Part shown: in pieces, positions 16,550 to 25,062 of the stretch
How the letters are laid out: every line of letters starts with the position of its first letter
How positions within the stretch are numbered: position 1 is the first letter of the stretch
Origin: Variovorax paradoxus
GTDB taxonomy: Bacteria > Pseudomonadota > Gammaproteobacteria > Burkholderiales > Burkholderiaceae_C
Length of the DNA: 47,282 nt
Assembly (NCBI RefSeq): GCF_018614955.1
Contig: NZ_JAGGNV010000068.1
Location: 1 to 47,282 of the forward strand
Reading direction: 5' to 3'
The notes under the pieces: generated by a model
Seen by the model: only the letters and a program-made list of their open reading frames with translations
What the model was told of the DNA's origin: nothing
Database searches by the model: none
Position numbers and translations under genes: made by a program

Positions 16550-17854
16550 TCAATGATGCTTGTCGCTGCGGGCGATGGCCAGCAGGTGCTCGACCTCTTC
16601 GGGGTACTGGTGCAGGTTGTTGCTGTGCCAGCGCTTGATGAGCCACATGAAGCCGGCCACCACGAGCCCGAAGGCGGAGATGGCCGAGTAGGCCGAGAGG
16701 CCGAGTCCGGTGCAGGCGCTGTAGAAGGCGCCGAGGATCAGGATGCAGGCCTGCTCGTTGAAGTTCTGCACCGCGATCGATCGGCCGGCGCCCATCAGGT
16801 TGTGGCCGCGGTGCTGCAGCAGCGCGTTCATCGGCACCACGAGGAAGCCGCCGAGGCCGCCGAGCAGGATCAGGAAAGGCACCGCGACCCAGATGTTGCC
16901 GATGAAGTTCATCCCGATCACCAGCACGCCCATGCTGATACCCATCGGGATCACGCGGGTCGCCATGTCGAGCCGCATGCGCAGCGACGCGACGATCGCG
17001 CCGACTGCGGTGCCGATCGCGACCACGCCGGTCAGCGAGGAGGCTTGTGCGGTGTTGTAGCCGAGCGCGAGCGAGGCCCAGGCCAGCACGATGTACTTGA
17101 GGTTGCCGCCCGCGCCCCAGAACAAGGTGGTGGTGGCCAGCGAGATCTGCCCGAGCTTGTCGCGCCAGAGCCGCGAATTGCAGTGCCAGAAGTCGGGCAG
17201 GAGCGCCGCCATGTTGCGCACGAAGCCGTGCTGCGGATTGGCGCGCAGCGGCCGCATCTCGACGCCGGTGTCGGGGATGCGGGTGTTGAACCACGCGGCC
17301 AGCATGTAGACGAAGATCAGCGCCGCGATTGCGGCCTCGGGTGCCGTGTCGATGCCCGTGTTGACGACGGGCAGGTCGATCGCGAGCAGATGGGTAGACA
17401 GCGCATGCCCCACCAGCTGCCCGCCGAGCACGATGCCCAGGATGATCGAGGCGATCGTCAGGCCTTCGATCCAGCCGTTGGCCTTGACCAGCTGCGAGGC
17501 CGGCAGCAGCTCGGTCAGGATGCCGTACTTGGCCGGCGAATAGGCCGCGGCGCCCAAGCCGACGACCGCATAGGCCAGCAGCGGATGCGTGCCGAACAGC
17601 ATCATCAGGCAGCCGACCACCTTGATCGCGTTGCTGATGAACATGACCCGGCCCTTGGGCAAGGCATCGGCGAAGGCGCCGACCAGCGGCGCCAGCGCGA
17701 CATAGAAGATGGTGAAGATCGGCACCAGCGCGGCGCGCTGCCACTCGGGCGCGCCGTCGCTTCGCATGAGTTCCACCGCTGCAACGAAAAGCGCGTTGTC
17801 GGCCAGCGACGAAAAGAACTGGGCCGACATGATGGTGTAGAAACCGCGCTTCAT
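16550..17854 (-). CDS. lplT: Lysophospholipid transporter LplT
   Basis: This 434-residue MFS protein starts MKRGFYTIMSAQFFSSLADN, the conserved LplT opening, and has GAFADALPKGRVMFISN, SPAKYGILTELLPASQLVKANGWIEG and GSGRSIAVQNF-like sequence (MGAGRSIAVQNFNEQ). LplT flips lysophosphatidylethanolamine inward across the inner membrane for re-acylation. The partner acyltransferase gene aas, fused or adjacent in enterobacteria, is not next to it here. About twelve membrane helices are present and no defect is seen. It is divergent from alr across a 169-base spacer. Confidence 0.92.
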   Translation of the reverse strand: MKRGFYTIMSAQFFSSLADNALFVAAVELMRSDGAPEWQRAALVPIFTIFYVALAPLVGAFADALPKGRVMFISNAIKVVGCLMMLFGTHPLLAYAVVGLGAAAYSPAKYGILTELLPASQLVKANGWIEGLTIASIILGIVLGGQLVGHALSTHLLAIDLPVVNTGIDTAPEAAIAALIFVYMLAAWFNTRIPDTGVEMRPLRANPQHGFVRNMAALLPDFWHCNSRLWRDKLGQISLATTTLFWGAGGNLKYIVLAWASLALGYNTAQASSLTGVVAIGTAVGAIVASLRMRLDMATRVIPMGISMGVLVIGMNFIGNIWVAVPFLILLGGLGGFLVVPMNALLQHRGHNLMGAGRSIAVQNFNEQACILILGAFYSACTGLGLSAYSAISAFGLVVAGFMWLIKRWHSNNLHQYPEEVEHLLAIARSDKHH

Positions 17855-18023
17855 CGATGGGCTGGCTGGCCAGAGAATGGGGCTGCTGGCGATAGTGGAA
17901 AAAGGCCGCGGTACTGGCGGAATGCGCGGTTATAGCATGGGGGTGCAGTGTCAAAATGACGCCACACGCCGGCTTTTACGGCGTGTTCGTGCGAATGTTT
18001 TCAGCTCAGCCATCGGGTTCATC

Positions 18024-19112
18024 GTGCCTCGTCCCATCCTCGCCACCATCCATACCGCAGCGCTGCGCCACAACCTCGATCGCGCGCGTCGCTCGGCGCT
18101 CGAAGCCCGCGTCTGGGCCATCGTCAAGGCCAATGCCTACGGGCACGGCATCGAGCGCGTGTTCGACGCCTTTCGCGGCGCCGACGGCTTCGCGCTGCTC
18201 GACCTGGCCGAGGCCGAACGCGTGCGCGCGCTCGGCTGGCGCGGCCCGGTGCTGCTGCTCGAAGGCGTGTTCGAGCCGCGCGACCTCGAACTCTGCTCGC
18301 GGCTCGATCTGTGGCACACCGTGCACTGCGACGCGCAGATCGACATGCTGGCCGCTCACAAGACGCAGGCGCCGCAGCGCGTCTTCCTGAAGATGAATTC
18401 GGGCATGAACCGGCTGGGCTTCGCGCCCGAGCGCTTCCGCTCCGCCTGGACACGCCTGAACGCGCTGCCGCAGGTCGACGAGATCTCGCTGATGACGCAC
18501 TTCAGCGACGCCGACGGCCGCCGCGGCATCGACCACCAGCTGGAGGTCTTCGAGCGCGCCACGCAGGACCTGCCGGGCGAGCGCTCGATCGCCAACAGTG
18601 CCGCCACGCTGCGCCATGCGGCCGCCACGCGCGCCGACTGGGTGCGCCCCGGCATCCTGCTCTATGGCAGCGCGCCCGACTTCCCCGAACACGATGCGGC
18701 GCACTGGCAGCTGCAGCCGGCGATGACGCTTTCCACGCGGCTGATCTCGGTGCAGACCTTGCAGGCCGGCGACACCATCGGCTACGGCTCGCGCTTCACC
18801 GCCGACGGGCCGCTCACCGTCGGCGTGGCCGCGGTCGGGTATGCCGACGGCTATCCGCGGCACTGCGACACCGGCACGCCGGTGCTGGTGAACGGCGTGC
18901 GCACACGCATGGTGGGCCGGGTGAGCATGGACATGATCACCGTCGACCTCACGCCGGTGCCCGATGCCGAATTCGGCAGCGAGGTCACGCTCTGGGGCCG
19001 CGCCTCGACCGGCACGCTGCTGCCCATCGACGAGGTCGCCCAGGCCGCCGGAACGGTGGGCTACGAGCTCATGTGCGCCGTCGCGCCGCGGGTGCCGGTG
19101 GCTGTCGATTGA
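18024..19112 (+). CDS. alr: Alanine racemase
   Basis: GTG 18024 is chosen as start because homology begins PRPILATIHTAALRHNLDRA; longer in-frame openings upstream (from 17877) have no family-like sequence. The 362-residue protein carries the PLP-binding Lys35 in VKANAYGHG, LFLKMNSGMNRLGF-like substrate strand, WVRPGILLYG, and the second catalytic base Tyr in TIGYGSRF. It interconverts L- and D-alanine for peptidoglycan. The downstream membrane protein gene overlaps its stop by three bases. Confidence 0.95.
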   Translation: MPRPILATIHTAALRHNLDRARRSALEARVWAIVKANAYGHGIERVFDAFRGADGFALLDLAEAERVRALGWRGPVLLLEGVFEPRDLELCSRLDLWHTVHCDAQIDMLAAHKTQAPQRVFLKMNSGMNRLGFAPERFRSAWTRLNALPQVDEISLMTHFSDADGRRGIDHQLEVFERATQDLPGERSIANSAATLRHAAATRADWVRPGILLYGSAPDFPEHDAAHWQLQPAMTLSTRLISVQTLQAGDTIGYGSRFTADGPLTVGVAAVGYADGYPRHCDTGTPVLVNGVRTRMVGRVSMDMITVDLTPVPDAEFGSEVTLWGRASTGTLLPIDEVAQAAGTVGYELMCAVAPRVPVAVD

Positions 19113-19828
19113 AGATCCTTTCGGACTGGCGCTCGGTACGCCTCTGGGAAACGCAGGTCGAGCGCGACCTGCACCGCAACTACCACCTGCGCACGCACGG
19201 CCTCCTGATCGGCAGCTTCACGCTGCTCTTGATGTGGGGGGTGTCGTACCTCCAGATGCGTGCCGGCGTCGACTCGCTGGCGCTGCGCTATTTCGTGACG
19301 CTGGGCGTCGGCTACCTGGGCTACCTGCTGGTGCTGCGCTGGTGGGCTGCGATGCTGGTCCGGCAGAACAAGCAGGTCGACCTCGACGTGCCGGACCCCG
19401 GCATCGGCGACTGGCCCTCGGGGCATGGCGCGGCGGTCGATCTCGACGCGGGCGGCGTGGGCGACCTGGCCGGCGGTGCGCTCGAGGCCGCGGCCGGGGC
19501 CGACGAGGGCGCGGTCATCGTGGTGCCGGTGGTTGCGATCTTCCTGATCGGAGTGGCGATCGTGTTCGGCGCCGGCGCGCTGGCGCTGCTCTACTTCGGC
19601 TCGGAAGCGCTGCTCGCGGTGGCGATCGAAGTCGCCTTCTCCTATGTGTCGGCCCGCGCCGCGGTGCGGGTGGCCCGCGAGGGCTGCCTCACGGCGGCGG
19701 TGCGCCTGACCTGGAAGCCGCTTTTGGGCGCGCTGTTCTGTGCCGTGGTGCTGGGCGCGGTGATCGACCGCTTCATGCCGCAGGTGAACTCGCTGCCCGA
19801 GGCGGTGCGGATGCTGCTCAAGCGCTGA
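19109..19828 (+). CDS. Hypothetical membrane protein coupled to alr
   Basis: A TTG at 19109 overlaps the alr stop (TTGA) and opens a 239-residue frame: MKILSDWRSVRLWETQVERD, two N-terminal helices (GLLIGSFTLLLMWGVSYLQ and YFVTLGVGYLGYLLVLRWW), an acidic Gly-rich loop (DLDAGGVGDLAGGALEAAAGADEG), then two or three more hydrophobic segments including VPVVAIFLIGVAIVFGAGALALL. The codon-position pattern supports translation. I do not recognise a named family. The Gly/Ala/Asp loop resembles those of small membrane proteins whose C-terminus ends in FMPQVNSLPEAVRML. It probably shares the alr transcript. Confidence 0.75.
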   Translation: MKILSDWRSVRLWETQVERDLHRNYHLRTHGLLIGSFTLLLMWGVSYLQMRAGVDSLALRYFVTLGVGYLGYLLVLRWWAAMLVRQNKQVDLDVPDPGIGDWPSGHGAAVDLDAGGVGDLAGGALEAAAGADEGAVIVVPVVAIFLIGVAIVFGAGALALLYFGSEALLAVAIEVAFSYVSARAAVRVAREGCLTAAVRLTWKPLLGALFCAVVLGAVIDRFMPQVNSLPEAVRMLLKR

Positions 19829-19840
19829 GCGAGCCATTCG

Positions 19841-20007
19841 GGAAACACCGCGGAACCGGCTGCGCCGGGCCGCTGGTGTTGCCCCCGGAGAGGGCTGAAG
19901 GCCAGCGGCTCCAAGCCTGCCTGCGCAGGCTTGGACGGCCTGAAGAGCCAAGGCCTCCGGCCGCGGCACGTTTGGCGGACCGCACGAAGTGGGGGAGCCT
20001 GGGGGTG
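19841..20007. repeat. Modular intergenic repeat, copy C (with inner insert)
   Basis: The outer parts match the repeat at 21029-21117: AACACCGCGGAACCGGCT...GCCGGGCCGCTGGTGTTGCC on the left and CACGAAGTGGG...GCCTGGGGGT on the right. Between them lies an insert at about 19892-19947 (CTCCAAGCCTGCCTGCGCAG) that copy D lacks and that is shared with the different repeat at 35803-35856. It fills the space between two convergent genes and may form hairpins that terminate both. Confidence 0.8.
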
Positions 20008-20009
20008 AG

Positions 20010-20987
20010 CTAATACAGCCCGAGCTGCCGCGCGCGCAGGCGCGACAGGCCCAGGAGCGCGTCGGTGAAGGGCGTTTCGACCTTGGCGAGCTGGCCCAGC
20101 TCGCGCACCACCGACACCAGCGCATCGAGCTCGACCGCGCGGCCGGCTTCCACGTCCTGCAGCATCGAGGTCTTGAAGGCGCCCAGCTTGCGCGTGACCG
20201 CATGCCGGTCTTCCGGCGTCTCCGCGATCGGGATGCCGATGCGCGCGCCGATCTCGCGGGCCTCGAGCATCACGGCCGAGATGAAGCCGCGCACCAGGTC
20301 GTCGGCCAGGATCAGGTCGGTGGTGGCGCCCGTGATCGCGCTGATCGGGTTCACGGTCATGTTGCCCCAGAGCTTGTACCAGACGTCCTTCTGGATCCGG
20401 GCCGAGAGGCGGGCCTCGAAGCCGGCCTGCTTCAGCAGCGCCTCGAGCCGCGTCGCGCGCGGCGTCGCTTCGCCCGAAGGCTCGCCGATGATCAGCCCGT
20501 TGCCGAAGTGATGCCGCACCACGCCGGGCGCATCGAGCGAACAGCTCGCATGCACCACGCAGCCGATCACGTGCCGCGCGGGAATCGCCTCGCCGATCTT
20601 TCCGCCCGGGTCGACGGCCTGCAACTGCGTGCCGGCCAGGCTGCCGCCGAAGCCGCCCTGCAGGAACCACCAGGGCACGCCATTCATCGCGGTCAGCACG
20701 ATGGTGTCGGGGCCGAGCAGCGGCGCGATCTGTTGCGCCACGGCCTGCAGCGCGGGCGCCTTGACGGCGATCACCACCAGGTCCTGCTCGCCCAGCGTGG
20801 CAGGATCGGCCACCGCATTCACCGGCACGCGCGTGCGCTCTTCGCCGCGCATGACGCAGAGGCCATCGCGCTGCAGCGCTTCGAGCGTCGCGCCGCGCGC
20901 GACCACGTTGAGCCGATTGCCAGCCTGCGCGAGGCCGGCGCCGATCCATCCGCCGATCGCGCCGGCGCCGTAGATGCAAGTTTTCAT
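20010..20987 (-). CDS. 2-dehydropantoate 2-reductase family protein
   Basis: The 325-residue protein starts at ATG 20987 (MKTCIYGAGAIGGWIGAGLA) with a Rossmann GxGxxG at residues 7-12. It has the ApbA/PanE features VVIAVKAPALQ, NGVPWWFLQGG and the catalytic Lys region WYKLWGNMTVNPISAITG. Members reduce ketopantoate with NADPH, but many paralogues in catabolic operons act on other 2-oxo acids. It is the last gene of the hpa operon, 115 bases after the aldolase gene with a repeat between, so I infer a catabolic rather than pantothenate role. I therefore assign no gene symbol. Confidence 0.85.
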   Translation of the reverse strand: MKTCIYGAGAIGGWIGAGLAQAGNRLNVVARGATLEALQRDGLCVMRGEERTRVPVNAVADPATLGEQDLVVIAVKAPALQAVAQQIAPLLGPDTIVLTAMNGVPWWFLQGGFGGSLAGTQLQAVDPGGKIGEAIPARHVIGCVVHASCSLDAPGVVRHHFGNGLIIGEPSGEATPRATRLEALLKQAGFEARLSARIQKDVWYKLWGNMTVNPISAITGATTDLILADDLVRGFISAVMLEAREIGARIGIPIAETPEDRHAVTRKLGAFKTSMLQDVEAGRAVELDALVSVVRELGQLAKVETPFTDALLGLSRLRARQLGLY

Positions 20988-21028
20988 GTGAATGCGTTGG
21001 CTTGCCGTCACGCCGTCAAGTTGTACCA

Positions 21029-21117
21029 GGAACACCGCGGAACCGGCTTTGCCGGGCCGCTGGTGTTGCCCCCTGGAAGGGGGTGTGCGGCCACACGAAG
21101 TGGGCAAGCCTGGGGGT
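21029..21117. repeat. Modular intergenic repeat, copy D (short form)
   Basis: AACACCGCGGAACCGGCTTT, GCCGGGCCGCTGGTGTTGCC and a closing CACGAAGTGGGCAAGCCTGG match the outer parts of copy C at 19841-20007. The spacer here is short and unrelated to the insert of C. Like copy C it abuts the stop codon of a leftward gene. Confidence 0.8.
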
Positions 21118-21902
21118 CATTTATATCCATCGTCGATGCGGTCGACTTGCCGCACCAGCGCGTCGAACACGTCCTGGCCGCCGCCGTGCTTGGGATTGAA
21201 CTGCAGGGCGTCGCGCGTGCACTTGCGCGCGATGTCTTCCGGCACCGGAATCGCCGCGCCCATGGAGAAGGTCGCCATCTGGATCTCGCAGGCGCGCTGC
21301 AGCGTCCAGAGCACCGCGAAGGTCTGCGGCAGTGTCTGGCCCCAGGCCAGCAGGCCATGGTTGCGCAGGATCACGGCCTGCTTGTCGCCGATGCTCTTCA
21401 GGAGCCGCGGTCCTTCGTCGGCATGGATCGTGATGCCCTCGAAGTCGTGGTACGCCACCATGCCGTGCAGCTGCGCGGTGTAGAAGTTGGTCTGTTGCAG
21501 GCCGCCCTGCAGGCAGGCCACGGCCACGCCGGCCGTGGTGTGCGTGTGCATCACGCAGTGCGCATCGGGCAGGCCGTCGTGGATCGCGGCATGCACCGTG
21601 AAGCCGGCCGGGTTGACCGGATGGGGCGAGCCGTCGAGCACCTTGCCTTGCAGGTCGATCTTGACCAGGTTGCTCGCCGTGACCTCGCTGTAGTGCAGGC
21701 CGAAGGGATTGATCAGGAACTGCTTCTCGCCACCCGTCACGCTGTCGGGCAGCCGCACCGTGATGTGGTTGTAGATCATCTCGGTCCAGCCCAGCATCGC
21801 GAACACGCGGTAGCAGGCGGCGAGCTGAAGGCGCGCCTCCTGCTCGTCGGGATGGATGGCGGGGCGGGCCGGCGTGGCCGGCGCAGCGAGATGGGTGGTC
21901 AT
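21117..21902 (-). CDS. Class II aldolase/adducin family protein
   Basis: ATG 21902 follows AAAGGGA at the right distance, giving 261 residues. The family zinc ligands are present in VMHTHTTAGVAVA (HxH) and RNHGLLAWG, with GWTEMIYNHITVRLP near the N-terminus and the Glu in ADEGPRLL. Such proteins cleave or rearrange sugar phosphates or short hydroxy-acids; the substrate here is unknown. It follows a Bug receptor gene by 19 bases within the hpa operon. It could act on a side product of homoprotocatechuate breakdown or on a separate substrate brought in by that receptor. Confidence 0.85.
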   Translation of the reverse strand: MTTHLAAPATPARPAIHPDEQEARLQLAACYRVFAMLGWTEMIYNHITVRLPDSVTGGEKQFLINPFGLHYSEVTASNLVKIDLQGKVLDGSPHPVNPAGFTVHAAIHDGLPDAHCVMHTHTTAGVAVACLQGGLQQTNFYTAQLHGMVAYHDFEGITIHADEGPRLLKSIGDKQAVILRNHGLLAWGQTLPQTFAVLWTLQRACEIQMATFSMGAAIPVPEDIARKCTRDALQFNPKHGGGQDVFDALVRQVDRIDDGYK

Positions 21903-21921
21903 GGGCAATTCCCTTTCATGT

Positions 21922-22911
21922 CTAGCCTTCCGCGGTGAAGCCGACCTGTTTCACGATCGGCGCCCACTTGGCGGTGTCTTTCTTGATCAGCTCGGTCAGC
22001 TCCGCGGGCGTCGAAGACATGGCTTCCAGGCCGAAGGTCGACAGGCCGTCGATCACTTCCTTGGTGGCCAGCGCCGTCTTCATCGCGGCATTCAGCTTGG
22101 CCACCACCTCGGGCGAGGCCTTGGCCGGCAGCAGGAAGGCGAACCACTCGCTGTGCGCCATGTCCTTGATGCCCTGCTCGCCGAAGGTCGGCACCTCGGG
22201 CGCGAAGCGGCTGCGCTTGCTGCCCGAGACGCCCAGGATGCGCACCTTGCCCGTCGGCAGGTGCTGCGAGATGTCGCCGATCGGTCCCGACACGGCGGAG
22301 ATGTTGCCGCCCAGCAGGTCGAGCATCGCCGGCTGGGTGCCGCGGTAGGCCGCATGCTTGAGCTCCACGCCGGCGCTCTTGCCCAGCAGCGCGCCGATGA
22401 AGTGCGGCGTCGAGCCGGCGGCTGGCGAGCCGTAGTTGGCGCCGGTCGGATTGGCCTTGGCCCAGGCGAGGAACTCCGGCACCGTCTTCACGCTGGCCGG
22501 CACGGCCGGGCCGACCGCGAAGCCGAAGTCGAAGATGCAGGCGACGGTTACCGGCGTCAAGTCGACGAGCGGGTCGTACGGCAGCTTCTTGTAGATGTGC
22601 GGATAGATGGTGAGGATCGAGGTCGGCGTCTGCAGGATGGTCGCGCCGTCGGCCGGCTGGCTCTTCACGTAGGTGACGGCGATCTGGCCGCCGGCGCCGG
22701 TGCGGTTCTCGACCACGGCCGTGTTGGCATAGCCCGGCGCCAGCTTGCTGGCGACGCGGCGGCACAGCGTGTCGGAGGTGCCGCCGGCGGCGAAGCCGGT
22801 GATGATCTTGGCGGTCTCGATCTGCGCTTGCGCGAAGGCCTGCTGGCCGATGCTCGCGAGCAGTGCCGAAGCGCCGGTGGTTTGCAGCAGGTGGCGGCGG
22901 GTGAAGTTCAT
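21922..22911 (-). CDS. Bug/TctC-type periplasmic solute-binding protein
   Basis: The 329-residue product begins MNFTRRHLLQTTGASALLAS, a signal with a twin-Arg-like pair, and processes near AFAQAQIETAK. The mature part has the TctC/Bug marks: IITGFAAGGTSDTLCRRVA, VVENRTGAGGQIAV, SILTIYPHIYKKLPYDP, YGSPAAGSTPHFIGALL and VPTFGEQGI. These proteins bind carboxylates or aromatic acids for tripartite (TctABC) uptake or act alone in sensing. No tctA/tctB genes are nearby. Its position inside the hpa operon suggests a ligand linked to aromatic acid catabolism. It shares only family-level features with the other Bug protein of this operon (27406-28383). Confidence 0.9.
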   Translation of the reverse strand: MNFTRRHLLQTTGASALLASIGQQAFAQAQIETAKIITGFAAGGTSDTLCRRVASKLAPGYANTAVVENRTGAGGQIAVTYVKSQPADGATILQTPTSILTIYPHIYKKLPYDPLVDLTPVTVACIFDFGFAVGPAVPASVKTVPEFLAWAKANPTGANYGSPAAGSTPHFIGALLGKSAGVELKHAAYRGTQPAMLDLLGGNISAVSGPIGDISQHLPTGKVRILGVSGSKRSRFAPEVPTFGEQGIKDMAHSEWFAFLLPAKASPEVVAKLNAAMKTALATKEVIDGLSTFGLEAMSSTPAELTELIKKDTAKWAPIVKQVGFTAEG

Positions 22912-23015
22912 GGTGGCGATGTCTCCAGGGTGAGTGGTGCTTCGGAGTTGAAGCGCACGGTGAGCGCGTATTCTTCCAGCAAGCCGCCGTGCAGCAGCTC
23001 CGCGTTTACCTTCAA

Positions 23016-23825
23016 TCAGTAGGTCTTGCTCGCCGGCAGCGCCTGCGCGTTGTCCTTGAAGCGTGCGGCCAGCGCGCTGGTGCTGCGTGCCAGCAAGTTG
23101 GTGTCGAGCCCGACGGCAACGAAGAGGGCGCCGAGCTCGAGGTACTTGCGCGCCTGCGCTTCGTCGGGCGTCAGGATGCCGGCGGCCTTGCCGGCGCGGT
23201 TGATGCGGGCGATGGCATCTTCGATGGCCGCCTGCACCTCGGGGTGGTTGGGGTTGCCGACGTGGCCCAGCGACGCCGAGAGATCTGCCGGGCCGATGAA
23301 GACGCCGTCGATACCGTCCACGGCCGCGATCGCATCCAGATTCGCCAGCGCCTCGCGGGTCTCGGCCTGCACCAGCAGGCAGACCTGCTCGTTGGCCTCC
23401 TTGGCATAGCCCGGGTAGCGGCCCCAGCGCGAGGCGCGCGCACCGCCCATGCCGCGGATGCCGTGCGGCGGATAGCGCATCGCGCGCGCGATCGCCTGCG
23501 CCTGCTCGGGCGTGTCGACCATCGGCACCAGGATGGTCTGCAGGCCGAGGTCCAGATACTGCTTGATCAGCGCCGTGCCGACGTCGCCATGGCCGACCGG
23601 CACGCGCGCAATCGCGTTGGCGCCGGGGTAGGCGGCGATCGCTTGCGCCTGCTGCAGCACGCTGCGCAGGCCGTTGGGCGAATGCTCGCCGTCGATCAGG
23701 AGCCAGTCGAAGCCGGCGCCGGCGCAGATCTCCGCACAGTAGGCATCGGCGAGGCCGAGCCAGAGGCCGATCTGTGTGCGCTTTTCGGCGAGGGCCTGCT
23801 TGAAGGGGTTCGTGGGTGTTTGCAT
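23016..23825 (-). CDS. hpaI: 4-hydroxy-2-oxoheptanedioate aldolase HpaI
   Basis: The 269-residue protein is a metal-dependent class II pyruvate aldolase of the HpcH/HpaI family: IGLWLGLADAYCAEICAGAG, LLIDGEHSPNG with the catalytic His, VRVPVGH-like ARVPVGHGDVGTALIKQYLD, QAETREALANLD with the metal-binding Glu, and GVFIGPADLSASLGHVGN with the metal-binding Asp. It splits 4-hydroxy-2-oxoheptanedioate into pyruvate and succinic semialdehyde, the last step of the homoprotocatechuate pathway. It lies 12 bases after hpaH. After its stop the same frame stays open another 35 codons up to the next gene. Confidence 0.93.
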   Translation of the reverse strand: MQTPTNPFKQALAEKRTQIGLWLGLADAYCAEICAGAGFDWLLIDGEHSPNGLRSVLQQAQAIAAYPGANAIARVPVGHGDVGTALIKQYLDLGLQTILVPMVDTPEQAQAIARAMRYPPHGIRGMGGARASRWGRYPGYAKEANEQVCLLVQAETREALANLDAIAAVDGIDGVFIGPADLSASLGHVGNPNHPEVQAAIEDAIARINRAGKAAGILTPDEAQARKYLELGALFVAVGLDTNLLARSTSALAARFKDNAQALPASKTY

Positions 23826-23837
23826 GAGAGCTTGCTT

Positions 23838-24650
23838 TCAGACGAAGCGGAAGGAGATTGAACCCAGAGGGCCGTAGTCAGCGTGAAAAGTATCGCCCGG
23901 CAGCCCGGTGGTCGGCCGCGTGAACGAACCGCCAAGCACCACCTCGCCCGGCTCCAGGCATTCGCCCCAGGGCGCGAGCTTGTTGGCGAGCCAGGCCACG
24001 CCGGTGGCCGGGTGGTTGAGCACGGCCGCGGCCACGCCCGATTCCTCGATCACGCCGTTCTTGTAGAGCAGGGCGCTGACCCAGCGCAGGTCGACCGCGT
24101 CGGGCTTCACCGGCCGCCCGCCGGTCACGATGCCGGCATTGGCCGCGTTGTCGGCGATGGTGTCGAAGACGCGGCGCGGGGCCTTGGTCTCGCGGTCGAA
24201 CTGCTCGATGCGCGCATCGATGATCTCGATGGCCGGCACCACGTAGTCGGTGGCTGCCAGCACGTCGAAGATCGTGACGTGCGGCCCCTGCAGCCGCTTG
24301 CCGAGCACGAAGGCCAGCTCGACCTCGATGCGCGGCGCGATGAAGCGCGTGAACGGAATGTCGCCGCCTTGCTCGAAGAACATGTCGTCCAGGAGCGTGC
24401 CGTAGTCGGGCTCGGCGATCTGGCTGGACAGCTGCATCGCGCGCGAGGTGAGTCCGATCTTGTGGCCCTTGACCACGCGGCCCTCGGCCAGCTTGGTCTT
24501 CACCCATTCGCGCGAGATCGCGTAGCCGTCCTCGATGGTCATCTCGGGGAAGCGCTGGGAGAAGTGGCGCAGCTGCACGCGCGACTTCTCGCTTTCGTGC
24601 AGTTCGGCGGCGAGCTGCTGGATGACGTTCTTCGCGAGCATGCTTGTCAT
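23838..24650 (-). CDS. hpaH: 2-oxo-hept-3-ene-1,7-dioate hydratase HpaH
   Basis: ATG 24650 overlaps the hpaF stop (ATGA) and gives 270 residues: MTSMLAKNVIQQLAAELHES, MTIEDGYAISREWVKTKLAEG, KGHKIGLTSRAMQ, PRIEVELAFVLGKRLQGP with the metal-binding Glu pair, and GVAWLANKLAPWGECLEPGE. This is the MhpD/HpaH hydratase fold. It adds water to 2-oxohept-3-enedioate to make the HpaI substrate. Coupled translation with hpaF and close spacing to hpaI place it firmly in the operon. Confidence 0.93.
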   Translation of the reverse strand: MTSMLAKNVIQQLAAELHESEKSRVQLRHFSQRFPEMTIEDGYAISREWVKTKLAEGRVVKGHKIGLTSRAMQLSSQIAEPDYGTLLDDMFFEQGGDIPFTRFIAPRIEVELAFVLGKRLQGPHVTIFDVLAATDYVVPAIEIIDARIEQFDRETKAPRRVFDTIADNAANAGIVTGGRPVKPDAVDLRWVSALLYKNGVIEESGVAAAVLNHPATGVAWLANKLAPWGECLEPGEVVLGGSFTRPTTGLPGDTFHADYGPLGSISFRFV

Positions 24651-25051
24651 TTGTTGAACAGGGGATGCAGGTTGCCGCACTTGCCGTCGTAGACCTGGCC
24701 GGGCGCCTCGTCGATCTGCAGCGTGATGCCGATGTGCCGCTTCGCGAGCAGCGGCTCGAAGTGCTGCCTCACCTTTTCCAGCAAGGCGTTCCCGATGCGC
24801 TTCTTCACTTCTTCGCTGCGTCCGGCCGCCATGCGCACGTTGAGGTAGACGAAGGCGTAGTCGCCCTTGCCGTCGGCCACCGCGTAGTGCGCGGCCGGAA
24901 AGGCCAGCACGCGGGTGCCGCCGGTCGGATAGACCTGCCGGCCCTCGTCGTCGCGCTGCTCCAGCATGGCGTCGGCCATCGTGCGGCAAAGCGCCGGCAT
25001 GTCGGTTTCGAGCTCGATGTTGGGGGTGTAGAGGATCACCAGATGCGGCAT
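24647..25051 (-). CDS. hpaF: 5-carboxymethyl-2-hydroxymuconate delta-isomerase HpaF
   Basis: The 134-residue protein starts at ATG 25051 with AGGAAAAG upstream and MPHLVILYTPNIE, which places the catalytic Pro directly after Met, as in the tautomerase superfamily. It continues with ADGKGDYAFVYLNVRMAAGR and HIGITLQIDEAPGQVYDGKCGNLH, typical of CHMI. It isomerises 5-carboxymethyl-2-hydroxymuconate to 5-oxopent-3-ene-1,2,5-tricarboxylate. The length matches the enterobacterial enzyme. It lies 11 bases after hpaD. Confidence 0.93.
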   Translation of the reverse strand: MPHLVILYTPNIELETDMPALCRTMADAMLEQRDDEGRQVYPTGGTRVLAFPAAHYAVADGKGDYAFVYLNVRMAAGRSEEVKKRIGNALLEKVRQHFEPLLAKRHIGITLQIDEAPGQVYDGKCGNLHPLFNK

Positions 25052-25062
25052 CTTTCTTTTCC

